A DNA stretch of 64,000 bases from assembly GCF_030816075.1 (NCBI RefSeq), contig NZ_JAUSXO010000001.1, forward strand, positions 3,286,001 to 3,350,000, read 5' to 3'. The notes beneath the pieces are model-generated. The model had not been told where the DNA came from. It worked only from the letters and a program-made list of their open reading frames with translations, and searched no databases. Shown here piece after piece: positions 13,708 through 21,852 of the stretch. The DNA comes from Arthrobacter agilis. Its GTDB lineage: Bacteria > Actinomycetota > Actinomycetes > Actinomycetales > Micrococcaceae. The translations under genes and the position numbers were made by a program. The first letter of the stretch is position 1. The number at the start of each line of letters is the position of its first letter.

Positions 13708-15183
13708 TCAGCCGAGGTGGACGGCCTCGTCCGACGTCGTGAACTCGTCCCTGGGCACGTTGATCAGGACCCAGGAGATCGGCGACGCGAGCGCCAGCGC
13801 GATCGCCGCAGCGAGGAACACCACCGAGTAGCCGTCCACGAGCGGCTGCAGCCCGCCCGCCGCACCCGCCATGCTCCCCGCACCCACCGTGTACAGCGCC
13901 GTGAAGACGGCCGTGCCGATGGATCCGCCGATCTGCTGGGTCGCGGTGACCGCCGCGCTGGCGACGCCCGCGTCCCGGGGGGCGATGCCGAGGAGTGCTA
14001 CGTTCTGCAGCGGTACGAAGACGAGGGCGAGGCCGATGCCGAGCAGGATCTGCGCAGGCAGCACCTCGAGGGCGTACGAGCCACCCACCGTGATGCGGCT
14101 CAGCACGAGCAGTCCGGCCGCGGCGATCAGGGGCCCGGCCGTCATGAGGATGCGCGGACCCACCGTCGGCAGGAGCCGCGAGACGATACCCGCGGACACG
14201 ATGATGGCGGCCGTCATGGGCAGGGAGGCGAGCCCGGACATGAGCGGGCTCATGCCGAGGACGATCTGGAAGTGGAGCGTCAGGTAGAGCAGCGCGCCCA
14301 GCAGCGCCGCCCCGACCGCGACGGAGGACAGGTACGCGCCGGCGCGCGCCCGGTGCGTGATGATGCGCAGCGGCAGCAGGGGGTGGGCCGACCGGGACTC
14401 GACGAGGACGAACAGCCCCAGCAGCACCACGCCGAGGGCGAGGAACCCGAGGGTGTCGGCCCGGATCCAGCCGGCTTCGGCGCGGGAGAACCCGTAGACC
14501 ACGGAGGCGAGGCCGAGGCTGACGAGCACGGCTCCCGGCACGTCGTAGCGGGTGCTCCCGTCGGCGCGGCTCTCACGGAGGAGGGGGATGCCGACGGCGA
14601 TGGCCACGACGGCGATCGGGACGTTCACGAGCAGGCACCAGTGCCAGCTGAAGTACTCGGTCAGGACACCGCCGAGCAGGAGCCCGACGGCCGCTCCACC
14701 GCCGGCGATCGTGCCGTACACCGCGAAGGCCCGCACGCGGTCCCTGCCGCCCGGGAAGGTCACCGACAGGATGGCGAGTGCGGCGGGGGCCAGCAGCGCG
14801 GCGAAGGCACCCTGGAAGCCGCGGGCCACGAGCAGCATCCCGCCCGTCGTCGCGATGCCGCCGAGCGCCGACGCGAGCGCGAATCCGCCCATGCCGATCA
14901 GGAAGGACCGCTTCCGCCCCCAAAAGTCGGCGATGCGACCGCCCAGGAGGAGCAGGGCGCCGAAGGTGAGGGCGTAGAGGGTCACGACCCAGCTGCGGTC
15001 GCCGTCGGACATGCCGAGCTCGGCCTGCGCCTGCGGCAGGGCGATGTTGACGATGGTCCCGTCGAGGACGACGGTGAGTTGGGCGAGCGCGACGACGGCC
15101 AGGACGAGCCAGCGGTTCGCGGAGGCCTTCGGGGCGGCGTCGACGGTGGACGTGCCGGACGGGCCCGGGGTGGGGACGGACAT
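13708..15183 (-). CDS. MFS drug-efflux transporter, DHA2 (14-TM, EmrB/QacA) family
   Basis: Proton-driven multidrug exporter of the inner membrane, 491 residues, about 14 hydrophobic segments. Motif A appears as GGRIADFWGRKR. The start of helix 1, VVALAQLTVVLDGTIVNIALP, carries the D(x)TIVNVALP signature of DHA2 pumps. The ATG at 15183 has GAGGAG just upstream; longer in-frame starts would run across the promoter and operator. Its promoter (TTGACA 15235-15240, TACTGT 15211-15216 on the minus strand, 18-bp spacer) is overlapped by a palindromic operator. The TetR gene reads away on the other side, so regulation by that repressor is the simple reading. The substrate is unknown. Confidence 0.93.
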   Translation of the reverse strand: MSVPTPGPSGTSTVDAAPKASANRWLVLAVVALAQLTVVLDGTIVNIALPQAQAELGMSDGDRSWVVTLYALTFGALLLLGGRIADFWGRKRSFLIGMGGFALASALGGIATTGGMLLVARGFQGAFAALLAPAALAILSVTFPGGRDRVRAFAVYGTIAGGGAAVGLLLGGVLTEYFSWHWCLLVNVPIAVVAIAVGIPLLRESRADGSTRYDVPGAVLVSLGLASVVYGFSRAEAGWIRADTLGFLALGVVLLGLFVLVESRSAHPLLPLRIITHRARAGAYLSSVAVGAALLGALLYLTLHFQIVLGMSPLMSGLASLPMTAAIIVSAGIVSRLLPTVGPRILMTAGPLIAAAGLLVLSRITVGGSYALEVLPAQILLGIGLALVFVPLQNVALLGIAPRDAGVASAAVTATQQIGGSIGTAVFTALYTVGAGSMAGAAGGLQPLVDGYSVVFLAAAIALALASPISWVLINVPRDEFTTSDEAVHLG

Positions 15184-15210
15184 GGATCTCCTCGTAGTGG
15201 GTGCCGTCCG

Positions 15211-15265
15211 ACAGTAGGGGGGACGCCCACGCAATGTCAAACGAACTAGTTCGTTTGGGTATACT
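15211..15265. promoter_or_regulatory. Divergent MFS/TetR promoters with 20-bp palindromic operator
   Basis: A perfect palindrome CAAACGAACTAGTTCGTTTG occupies 15238-15257. Its right end on the minus strand runs into the MFS -35 TTGACA (15235-15240), and the -10 is TACTGT (15211-15216). On the plus strand TATACT (15260-15265) is a likely -10 for the TetR gene, only 7 bases before its ATG. Repressor bound here would block both genes. Confidence 0.85.
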
Positions 15266-15271
15266 CGAGGA

Positions 15272-15832
15272 ATGCCTTCGACGACGGACGTACGATCCCG
15301 CATCCTCCTGGCGGCGCGGTCCGAGTTCGCCGCCTACGGACTGGCCGGAGCGAGGATCGATCGCATCGCCAAGGCGGCCTCGGCGAGCAAGGAACGCCTC
15401 TACGCGCATTTCACCGACAAGGCCACCCTGTTCCAGGCGGTCCTCGACGTCAACGCGGCCGAGTTCCACGAGGCCGTGGCGCTCGATCCCGCCGACGTCC
15501 CGGCTTTCGTGGGAGCTGTCTTCGACCACGCGCACGAGCACCCGGACATCCTGCGCATGCTCACCTGGGCGCGGCTCGAGGGCGTCGACTACGACCTCCC
15601 GGGCGGTGTGGCGCCGGACGCCAAGCTGACGGCGGTGCGGGAGGCGCAGCACCTCGGGCACGTGGATGCGTCATGGGTCCCGGAGGAGCTCCTGCCGATC
15701 CTGTTCGGCATCGCGCAGGCGTGGGTGCAGGCTCCCCTCGTGGCACACGAGAACGCCGCCGAGACGCCGCTGGCCGCACACCGGGCGAGCGCGGTGGAGG
15801 CGGCCCGGAGGGTCGTCGGACCGACGGGCTGA
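15272..15832 (+). CDS. TetR-family transcriptional regulator
   Basis: 186 residues. The N-terminal helix-turn-helix is clear (FAAYGLAGARIDRIAKAASA, then KERLYAHFTDKATLF); the C-terminal ligand-binding helices are diverse as usual. It is divergent from the MFS pump with the 20-bp palindrome between them, the standard layout of a drug-responsive repressor controlling the pump and itself. The likely -10 lies so close to the ATG that the transcript would be leaderless. Its 3' end is 11 bp from that of efeB, which is convergent. The inducer is unknown. Confidence 0.9.
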   Translation: MPSTTDVRSRILLAARSEFAAYGLAGARIDRIAKAASASKERLYAHFTDKATLFQAVLDVNAAEFHEAVALDPADVPAFVGAVFDHAHEHPDILRMLTWARLEGVDYDLPGGVAPDAKLTAVREAQHLGHVDASWVPEELLPILFGIAQAWVQAPLVAHENAAETPLAAHRASAVEAARRVVGPTG

Positions 15833-15843
15833 CCGCCGCAGGA

Positions 15844-17118
15844 TCAGGACTCGAACAGCAGCGAGCCCACGTACCCGCCCTCGGACGTCCCGCCGGGCAC
15901 CGCGAAGATCGCCGATCCCACGTGGCGGATGTACTCGTTGAGGAGGTCCGAGCCCGCCAGGCGTGTCTGCACCGGGATGAAGGCCCGCTCGGGGTCGCGC
16001 TGGAAGCAGATGAAGAACAGCCCGGCGTCGAGCCTGCCGAGGTCGTCGTTGCCGTCCACGAAGTTGTAGCCGCGGCGCAGCATGCGGGCACCGCCGTTCG
16101 TGTCCGGATGAGCCAGTCGCATGTGCGAGTGTTCGGCGATGATCGGTTGTCCGCCGCTGCCGGGCATGGCGAAGTCCGGGGCCGTGAACTCGTCACCGCC
16201 GGAGAGCGGCGCCCCCTGGCCCTTGGTCCTGCCGATCGACCGTTCCTGCTCCGACAGGCGCGTGCGGTCCCAGGGTTCGATGTTCATGCGGATCTTGCGC
16301 GAGACGAGGTAGGAGCCGCCCGCCATCCAGGCCTGGTCGTCCCCCTCGCCCACCCAGACGTGCCCGTCGACGCCCTCGGGGTCCTCGGCCTTCAGATTGG
16401 CCGTGCCGTCCTTGAAGCCGAACAGGTTGCGCGGCGTCACCTGGGCGGTGCTGGTGCTGGAGGTCCGGCCGAAGCCGAGCTGCGAGTAGCGCAGCGAAGC
16501 GCGTCCGAAGGCGATGCGGGACAGGTTGCGGATGGCGTGGACGGCCACCTGGGGATCGTCGGCACAGGCCTGGATGCACAGGTCCCCGCCGCTGATGCGC
16601 TCGTCGAGCATGTCGCCGGAGAACTTCGGCAGGTCCACGAGGGCGCGGGGACGCCGCGCGGCCAGGCCGAACCGGTCGTCGCCGTCGGCGGTGGTGAACA
16701 GCGTGGGGCCGAACCCGAACGTGATGGTCAGGCCGGTGGGGCCGAGGTCCATCGCCTCTCCGGTGTCCTCCGGCGGGGCCTCGTAGGGTCCCGCGTCGGG
16801 CGCGAACTCGCCGGCACTCGAGCCCTGGCTCATGCGCGCGGCGGCGGTCGTCCAGTCCTGCAGCAGACCGATCAGCTCGGTGCGGGAGATGTCGTCGACA
16901 TCGAACACCGCGAAGTGCAGGCGGTCCTGTGCAGGAGTGGTGATGCCCGCCTGGTGCTCGCCGTGGAACGGGTAGGTCAGCGCGGCGGGGTCGGGGGCGA
17001 CCGCCGTCGCCTCCGGCGCGGCGCGTCCCGCCGCCACACCCGCGCCGACGCCCGCCGCAGCACTGGCCCCGGCGAGGGTCAGTGCCCTGCGGCGTGAGAT
17101 CCGGAAGGTACGTGCCAC
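15844..17118 (-). CDS. efeB: EfeB deferrochelatase / DyP-type heme peroxidase
   Basis: Tat-exported heme peroxidase of the EfeUOB iron uptake system, 424 residues. The leader FRISRRRALTLAGASAAAG has the twin-arginine motif. The DyP signature GxxDG appears in FGFKDGTANL, and the heme-pocket region VARRPRAL-type segments and RNLSRIAFGRASLRYSQLG are in place. In E. coli it works with EfeO and EfeU in low-pH ferrous iron uptake and has been linked to iron release from heme. It is the last gene of the efeU-efeO-efeB operon, 7 bp after efeO, so under the same iron control. Confidence 0.95.
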   Translation of the reverse strand: MARTFRISRRRALTLAGASAAAGVGAGVAAGRAAPEATAVAPDPAALTYPFHGEHQAGITTPAQDRLHFAVFDVDDISRTELIGLLQDWTTAAARMSQGSSAGEFAPDAGPYEAPPEDTGEAMDLGPTGLTITFGFGPTLFTTADGDDRFGLAARRPRALVDLPKFSGDMLDERISGGDLCIQACADDPQVAVHAIRNLSRIAFGRASLRYSQLGFGRTSSTSTAQVTPRNLFGFKDGTANLKAEDPEGVDGHVWVGEGDDQAWMAGGSYLVSRKIRMNIEPWDRTRLSEQERSIGRTKGQGAPLSGGDEFTAPDFAMPGSGGQPIIAEHSHMRLAHPDTNGGARMLRRGYNFVDGNDDLGRLDAGLFFICFQRDPERAFIPVQTRLAGSDLLNEYIRHVGSAIFAVPGGTSEGGYVGSLLFES

Positions 17119-17125
17119 GGCCCGG

Positions 17126-18328
17126 TCAGCCCAGCAGCGCCGCGGTGATCCGCGAGAGGGGTTCGCTCAGCGCGTTGACGCGGTCGGACAAGGCCTTCAC
17201 GTCCTCCTGGGTCAGGTCGCCGTAGGAGACGTAGGCGATGTCCCGCTGCGCGGCGTCGGCCGCGCTCGTGCGGTGCCTGTCGAGTTCCGCCGAGAGGGCA
17301 GCGAAGTCGGCATCGAGCGTCGCGGCGAGCTCGGGGTCCTTCGCCTCGAGGAGGTCCTCCAGGCCGTCGACCAGCACCCGGGCCCCCTCGACGTTGCCCT
17401 GGAAATCCCAGAGATCGGTCCCCGACCAGATCTCCTCCTCACCCGTGACCTTGCCGTTGGCAACCTCGTCCAGAAGCGCGATGGCCCCGTTGGCGAGCTG
17501 GTCGAGGGGCAGCTCGATGTCCTGGATGCTCGCGTGCAGCGTGGTGGTGTCCTCGACGAGCTGCGCCGCCACGGCGCTCCGCTCGGCGGGTGTCAGGGGC
17601 GTGTACGCGGCGTCGGCCGGGGGCCAGAGGTCCTTCTCGATGCGGTGCCAGCCGGTCCACTCCTCGCCCTCGGCGAGGTCGGCCTCCCGGTTGTCCAGCT
17701 TCGGGTCGAGATCGCCGAAACTCTCGGCGACCGGCTCCACCCGCTCGAAGTGCATGCGGGTCGTCGGGTACAGGCGGCGTGCCTCGTCGTCGTCCCCCGC
17801 GACGTAGGCCGCCGCGAAGTCCTCGGTCCCGGTGAGGAGCTGGTCCACCTGGTCCTTGACGTAGGCCTTGTAGTTGGCGACGGCGGCGTCGATCTGTGCC
17901 TGCTCGTCACCGGTCGCCTCGACCTGGGCACCGGAGTCCGCCACCGTGAACTCCGCGCGCCCCACGCCGTCGCCCACCATGCCCGGCTTGCACACGGTGT
18001 AGTAGGACCCGGGCTTGGCGTTGACCACGAGGTCACGGCTGATGCCCGGACCGATGTTCTCCACCTCGGAGACGATGCGCAGGCCGTCCTCCGCGAGGAG
18101 GTAGAACTCGGTAACCTGGTCCCCGGAGTTGGTGATCGAGAAGGTCAGGGGGCCGCTCTGCGCCGTGGCGGCCGAGACGGCGCACTCGTCGGCGGTGCTG
18201 GTGACGCTCAGCGTCCCCGGGGCGCCCTCGGCCGTCTCCGCGGAGGCGTTCGGCGTGCAGGCGGTCAGGAACAGGATGCCGCTGGCCGCTGCGACGGCAG
18301 CGGACTTCGACAGGCGAGCGGTGGTCAC
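17126..18328 (-). CDS. efeO: EfeO iron-binding lipoprotein
   Basis: 400 residues. A signal peptide ends in the lipobox FLTAC, so it is probably lipid-anchored outside the membrane. A cupredoxin-like N-terminal domain (about 45-140, ending YYTVCKPGMVGDG) is followed by an M75 peptidase-like four-helix domain with the HxxE metal motif in WTGWHRIEKDLW. It is thought to pass iron to EfeU. The GTG start at 18328 has AAGGAG upstream and overlaps the efeU stop (GTGA); the frame stays open far into efeU, but that part is a shadow of efeU. Confidence 0.95.
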   Translation of the reverse strand: MTTARLSKSAAVAAASGILFLTACTPNASAETAEGAPGTLSVTSTADECAVSAATAQSGPLTFSITNSGDQVTEFYLLAEDGLRIVSEVENIGPGISRDLVVNAKPGSYYTVCKPGMVGDGVGRAEFTVADSGAQVEATGDEQAQIDAAVANYKAYVKDQVDQLLTGTEDFAAAYVAGDDDEARRLYPTTRMHFERVEPVAESFGDLDPKLDNREADLAEGEEWTGWHRIEKDLWPPADAAYTPLTPAERSAVAAQLVEDTTTLHASIQDIELPLDQLANGAIALLDEVANGKVTGEEEIWSGTDLWDFQGNVEGARVLVDGLEDLLEAKDPELAATLDADFAALSAELDRHRTSAADAAQRDIAYVSYGDLTQEDVKALSDRVNALSEPLSRITAALLG

Positions 18329-19176
18329 TGGACTCCTTGGGGGATACGGGGCTGGACGGAGGCGGGAGCGGGCCTGCGGCGCGTGCTCTGCCGGATGAAC
18401 AGCGTCATGGTGGGGATCGTGTAGGCCAGCCAGGCGATGCCTTCGAGCCAGGTGGTCGCGGGCGAGAAGTTGACAGTGCCCTTCAGCAGCGTGCCGTACC
18501 AGCTCGACGGCGGGACGGCCGCGCTGACGTCGAACATCAGGTTGCCCAGGCCCGGCAGGATGCCCGCCTCCTGGAGGTCGTGGATGCCGTAGGACAGCAC
18601 GCCGGCCGCGACGATGATCAGCATGCCGCCGGTCCAGGTGAAGAACATCGAGAGGTTGATGCGCAGCATCCCCCGGTAGAACATCCACCCGAGGACGACG
18701 GCCGAGGTGAGGCCCAGCGCGGCGCCGAGGATCGGCTGCGTGGTCTGGCCCGTGGCCTGCACGGCGGACCAAATGAACAGGGCCGTCTCGAGCCCCTCGC
18801 GCCCGACGGCGAGGAACGCGACGACCACGAGGCCCTTGCCCCCGGCCGCGAGGTGGCGATCCACCTGGCCGTGCAGTTCGCCCCGCAGGTTCTTCGCCGT
18901 GCGCGCCATCCAGAAGACCATCCAGGTGACCAGCCCCACGGCGATGATGGACAGCGAGCCCCCGATGGCCTCCTGCGCCTCGAACGTGAGCCCGTGCGTC
19001 CCGTAGGTGAGCAGTGCACCGAAGCCGAGGGAGAGCGCCGCGGCCAGCGACACCCCGCACCAGATGCCGGGCAGCAGATCCTTGCGGCCGATCTTCACGA
19101 GGTATGCGACGAGGATGACCACCACCAGGGCGGCCTCGAGGCCCTCGCGCAGGCCGATCAGGTAGTTGGCGAACAT
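18325..19176 (-). CDS. efeU: EfeU iron permease (FTR1/Fip1 family)
   Basis: Membrane iron channel of 283 residues with seven hydrophobic segments. It has the two REGLE motifs that bind iron in FTR1 permeases: REGLEAALVVVILVAYLVK near the N-terminus and REGLETALFIW in the fourth segment. First gene of the operon, with efeO and efeB coupled behind it. A DtxR/IdeR-like box lies 40-58 bp upstream of its ATG. Confidence 0.95.
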   Translation of the reverse strand: MFANYLIGLREGLEAALVVVILVAYLVKIGRKDLLPGIWCGVSLAAALSLGFGALLTYGTHGLTFEAQEAIGGSLSIIAVGLVTWMVFWMARTAKNLRGELHGQVDRHLAAGGKGLVVVAFLAVGREGLETALFIWSAVQATGQTTQPILGAALGLTSAVVLGWMFYRGMLRINLSMFFTWTGGMLIIVAAGVLSYGIHDLQEAGILPGLGNLMFDVSAAVPPSSWYGTLLKGTVNFSPATTWLEGIAWLAYTIPTMTLFIRQSTRRRPAPASVQPRIPQGVQ

Positions 19177-19215
19177 GGAATGGCTTTCTTGCCGGGAAGG
19201 GCCCCGTCAGCAGGG

Positions 19216-19234
19216 CAAGGCAAGCATAACCTAA
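19216..19234 (-). promoter_or_regulatory. DtxR/IdeR-type iron box upstream of efeU
   Basis: Minus-strand sequence TTAGGTTATGCTTGCCTTG matches the 19-bp DtxR/IdeR consensus TTAGGTTAGGCTAACCTAA at most positions, with the left half perfect. Iron-loaded DtxR bound here would repress efeUOB when iron is plentiful. Confidence 0.75.
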
Positions 19235-19248
19235 CTAGGCCGGCACCT

Positions 19249-20700
19249 TCAGGGTCGGGTCTGCAGTCCGAGGGCCGGCACGGGCAGCCCGAATTCACGC
19301 TTCAGCGCCAGCCGGGCTGCGTTGAGCCCCGCCATCCCGTGCACGCCGGGGCCGGGAGGCGTCGACTGGGAGCAGAGGTAGACCCCCTTGACCGGCGTCG
19401 CCCAGGGCTGGACGGAGGGCACGGGCCGGGCGATGATCTGGCGCAGGTTCACGGCGCCGCTGCTGAAGTCGCCGCCCACGTAGTTGGCGTTGTAGTCCTC
19501 CAGCGCGCTCGCCGTCGTCGTGTGGCTGCGCACGACGACGTCGCGGAAGCCGGGCGCGAACCGCTCGATCTGCGCCGTGACGGCCTCGGCCATGTCGCGG
19601 GTGGAGCCCCGCGGGACGTGGCAGTAGGTCCAGAGGGTGTGGCTGCCCTCCGGGCCGCGGGTGGGATCGAACGACGACGGCTGGGACAGGAGCACGTACG
19701 GGCTGTCCGGATGCCTGCCCTGCCTGACCTGCTTCTCGCCCGCCGCGATCTCCTCGCGCGTCCCGCCGAGGTGCGCGGTCCCCGCCCGACGGAGTTCGGG
19801 GTGGGTCCAGGGCACGGGACCGGAGAGGATGAAGTCCACCTTGCAGGCCGCGTTGCCGTAGGTGAACGCGGAGAGGGCGGCCGCGTAGGCGGCCGGGAGC
19901 CGTCCCCGGGACATCGCCTGGAAGGTCTTCGGCGCCACGTCGAGGAGCACCGCCCGGGCGTCGGACACCTCGGCCAGGGTCCCGATCCTGCTGTCGGTCA
20001 CGATCTCGCCGCCGTGCTGCCGCAGGTCCAGGGCGAGGGCGTCGGCGATCGACTGGGACCCGCCGACGGGGATCGGCCATCCGACGGTGTGCGCGAGGAG
20101 GTTCAGCACCAGACCGGCTCCCGCGCCGGTCAGTGAGGGAAGCGTTCCCACGGGGTGGGCCATGACGCCGGTGACGAGGGCACGGGCCTCGTCGGTGCTG
20201 AAACGGCGGTTCCAGGCCGGCAGCCCCTGGTCGAGCACGGCGAGACCGAAACGCAGCGCCGCCTCCGGCTTCTTCGGGATGCGCAGCACGGAGTTCAGCG
20301 TGAACGCGAGGATGCCCTGCTCACGTTCGGTGAGCGGCTGCAGGAGGCGGCGATAGGCGTCGCCGTCGACGCCGAGACCCGCTACCGTGCGCTCCAGGCT
20401 GCGGTAGGCGACCCCTGCCCGCCCGCCGTCCAGCGGATGCGCGAAGGACACCTCGGGAACGGCGAATCCGATGCGCCGGCTCAGCTCGAACTCCCGGAAG
20501 AACGGTGAGGCCAGGGCCATCGGGTGGACCGCCGAGCAGAAGTCGTGGAGATGCTCCTCGTCCATGAGCCGGAGGGACCGCGACCCTCCCCCGATCGTCG
20601 GCGCGGACTCGTGGAGCCTCACCGACAGCCCGGCGCGCGCCATGACGACGGCGGCCGCCAGTCCGTTGGGGCCTGCTCCGACGACCACGACATCTGGCAT
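19249..20700 (-). CDS. FAD-dependent oxidoreductase (phytoene desaturase-like family)
   Basis: 483 residues. The N-terminal dinucleotide-binding motif is VVVGAGPNGLAAAVVMARAG. Segments FCSAVHPMALASPFF and LCSQSTPPGPGVHGMAGLNA match the large family annotated as phytoene desaturase/NAD(P)-FAD oxidoreductase (CrtI/RetSat-like). No other carotenoid gene is nearby, so a role in pigment synthesis is not supported here. It is 45 bp downstream of the FemX-like gene in the same direction, probably in one operon with it and the GT87 gene. The C-terminal FAD-binding segment looks intact. Confidence 0.85.
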   Translation of the reverse strand: MPDVVVVGAGPNGLAAAVVMARAGLSVRLHESAPTIGGGSRSLRLMDEEHLHDFCSAVHPMALASPFFREFELSRRIGFAVPEVSFAHPLDGGRAGVAYRSLERTVAGLGVDGDAYRRLLQPLTEREQGILAFTLNSVLRIPKKPEAALRFGLAVLDQGLPAWNRRFSTDEARALVTGVMAHPVGTLPSLTGAGAGLVLNLLAHTVGWPIPVGGSQSIADALALDLRQHGGEIVTDSRIGTLAEVSDARAVLLDVAPKTFQAMSRGRLPAAYAAALSAFTYGNAACKVDFILSGPVPWTHPELRRAGTAHLGGTREEIAAGEKQVRQGRHPDSPYVLLSQPSSFDPTRGPEGSHTLWTYCHVPRGSTRDMAEAVTAQIERFAPGFRDVVVRSHTTTASALEDYNANYVGGDFSSGAVNLRQIIARPVPSVQPWATPVKGVYLCSQSTPPGPGVHGMAGLNAARLALKREFGLPVPALGLQTRP

Positions 20701-20745
20701 GGGGCTTCCTTTCCTACCCTCCGGGGCTGCTCCCCGCAGGCGCTG

Positions 20746-21852
20746 CTAGCTGTGCCGGGAGGCGCCGACCGCTCCGCGCCCGCGTCCGACGCGTCGCGCC
20801 AGGCCCGTCGCGCGCCGGGCTGCCGCCCTGGCCGCCGCCGGAGCCTTGCGCCGTGCGGCGAGGATCGAGGCCACGGCCGTGTAGCGCACGGGATCCAGGG
20901 GGATGTCGTAGGTGGTGGGGACCACCACGACGTTCTTCGAGAAGTTGCGCTTGAAGGTGGTGACGTTCGCGAGACCGGGGTAGTTCTCGCTGGCGATCCC
21001 GGTGAGTCCGCACGCCGTGTTCCCGGCTGCCTTCAGCACGCGGAACGCTTCCCAGAGCAGGAGGTACGGGGCGAAGGTGGACCGGGCCTCCAGGGTGCTC
21101 CCGGCGAAGTAGTAGACGGAGTAGCCGCGGTACTCCGTGGTGATCAGCCAGCTGAGCGCCGTCCCGTCCCGGTAGGCGACGAGGAGGCGCAGGTGATCGC
21201 CCAGCACGGTCAGCAGCGTCTCGTAGTAGGACGAATCGAAGGCCTGGAAGCCGTCCCGTGCCGCGGTCTCCTGCATGATCGGGAACAGCTGGGTGGCGAA
21301 CACCTCCTTCCATTCCTCACGAGGGATGTGCTTCACCTCCACACCGTTGCGCTGCGCCCGACGGATGCTGTTGCGTGCATTCGGGCGGAAGCTCCTGAGC
21401 AGCTCCGCTTCTCCCGGTGTCAGGTCCACCACGATCTCCCGCTCGTACCACCCGTGCTCGATGGGCCCCGTCGCGGGCGCCTGTGGGGTGGCGACCTGCA
21501 TCCGGACGTACAGCGGGTCGACGGCGGGGTGCTCGCGGAACTGCTCGCGCACGGTGTCCATCAGCAGGCGTTCCGCTGCGGGAGTGCGCTCCGCGAACCA
21601 CACCGGTCCGTTGATGACCACGACGGATTCCCTGAACCTGCGGGTCACGTGGACGAAGCTCGCGGTGGCGACCAGGGTCCCGGCGGCGTCCCGGTAGGCC
21701 CAGATCCCCAGGGGCGTCCGTCCGAGGGCCCGTTCGAACCCGATCCACGCGGGAGTCTGCTCGATGGGGATCACCACGTCGGGGCGGGCGGCGGCCAACT
21801 CCTCGAAGCCGGACGGGTCGAGGGGCGTGTAGGTCAGGGGTGCTGCGCTCAC
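20746..21852 (-). CDS. FemX-like aminoacyltransferase (FemAB family, GNAT fold)
   Basis: 368 residues. It resembles FemAB/FemX enzymes, which add amino acids from aminoacyl-tRNA to the lipid II stem peptide: IPIEQTPAWIGFERALGRTP near the start, and in the second half QETAARDGFQAF and YYFAGSTLEARSTFAPYLLL, typical of the second GNAT domain. A basic C-terminal tail (AARRKAPAAARAAARRATG) might contact RNA or membrane. Its GTG start overlaps the stop of the upstream GT87 gene (GTGA). Cell-wall cross-bridge synthesis is the family expectation; the added residue is unknown. Confidence 0.8.
   Translation of the reverse strand: MSAAPLTYTPLDPSGFEELAAARPDVVIPIEQTPAWIGFERALGRTPLGIWAYRDAAGTLVATASFVHVTRRFRESVVVINGPVWFAERTPAAERLLMDTVREQFREHPAVDPLYVRMQVATPQAPATGPIEHGWYEREIVVDLTPGEAELLRSFRPNARNSIRRAQRNGVEVKHIPREEWKEVFATQLFPIMQETAARDGFQAFDSSYYETLLTVLGDHLRLLVAYRDGTALSWLITTEYRGYSVYYFAGSTLEARSTFAPYLLLWEAFRVLKAAGNTACGLTGIASENYPGLANVTTFKRNFSKNVVVVPTTYDIPLDPVRYTAVASILAARRKAPAAARAAARRATGLARRVGRGRGAVGASRHS

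Noticed and set aside
17126-19060. 644-codon reading of efeO extending into efeU
   Set aside because: The extra part is an out-of-frame shadow of efeU; lipobox and ribosome site fix the start at 18328.
19249-20700. Carotenoid biosynthesis cluster
   Set aside because: Only one phytoene-desaturase-like gene is present; no synthase, cyclase or prenyltransferase is nearby.
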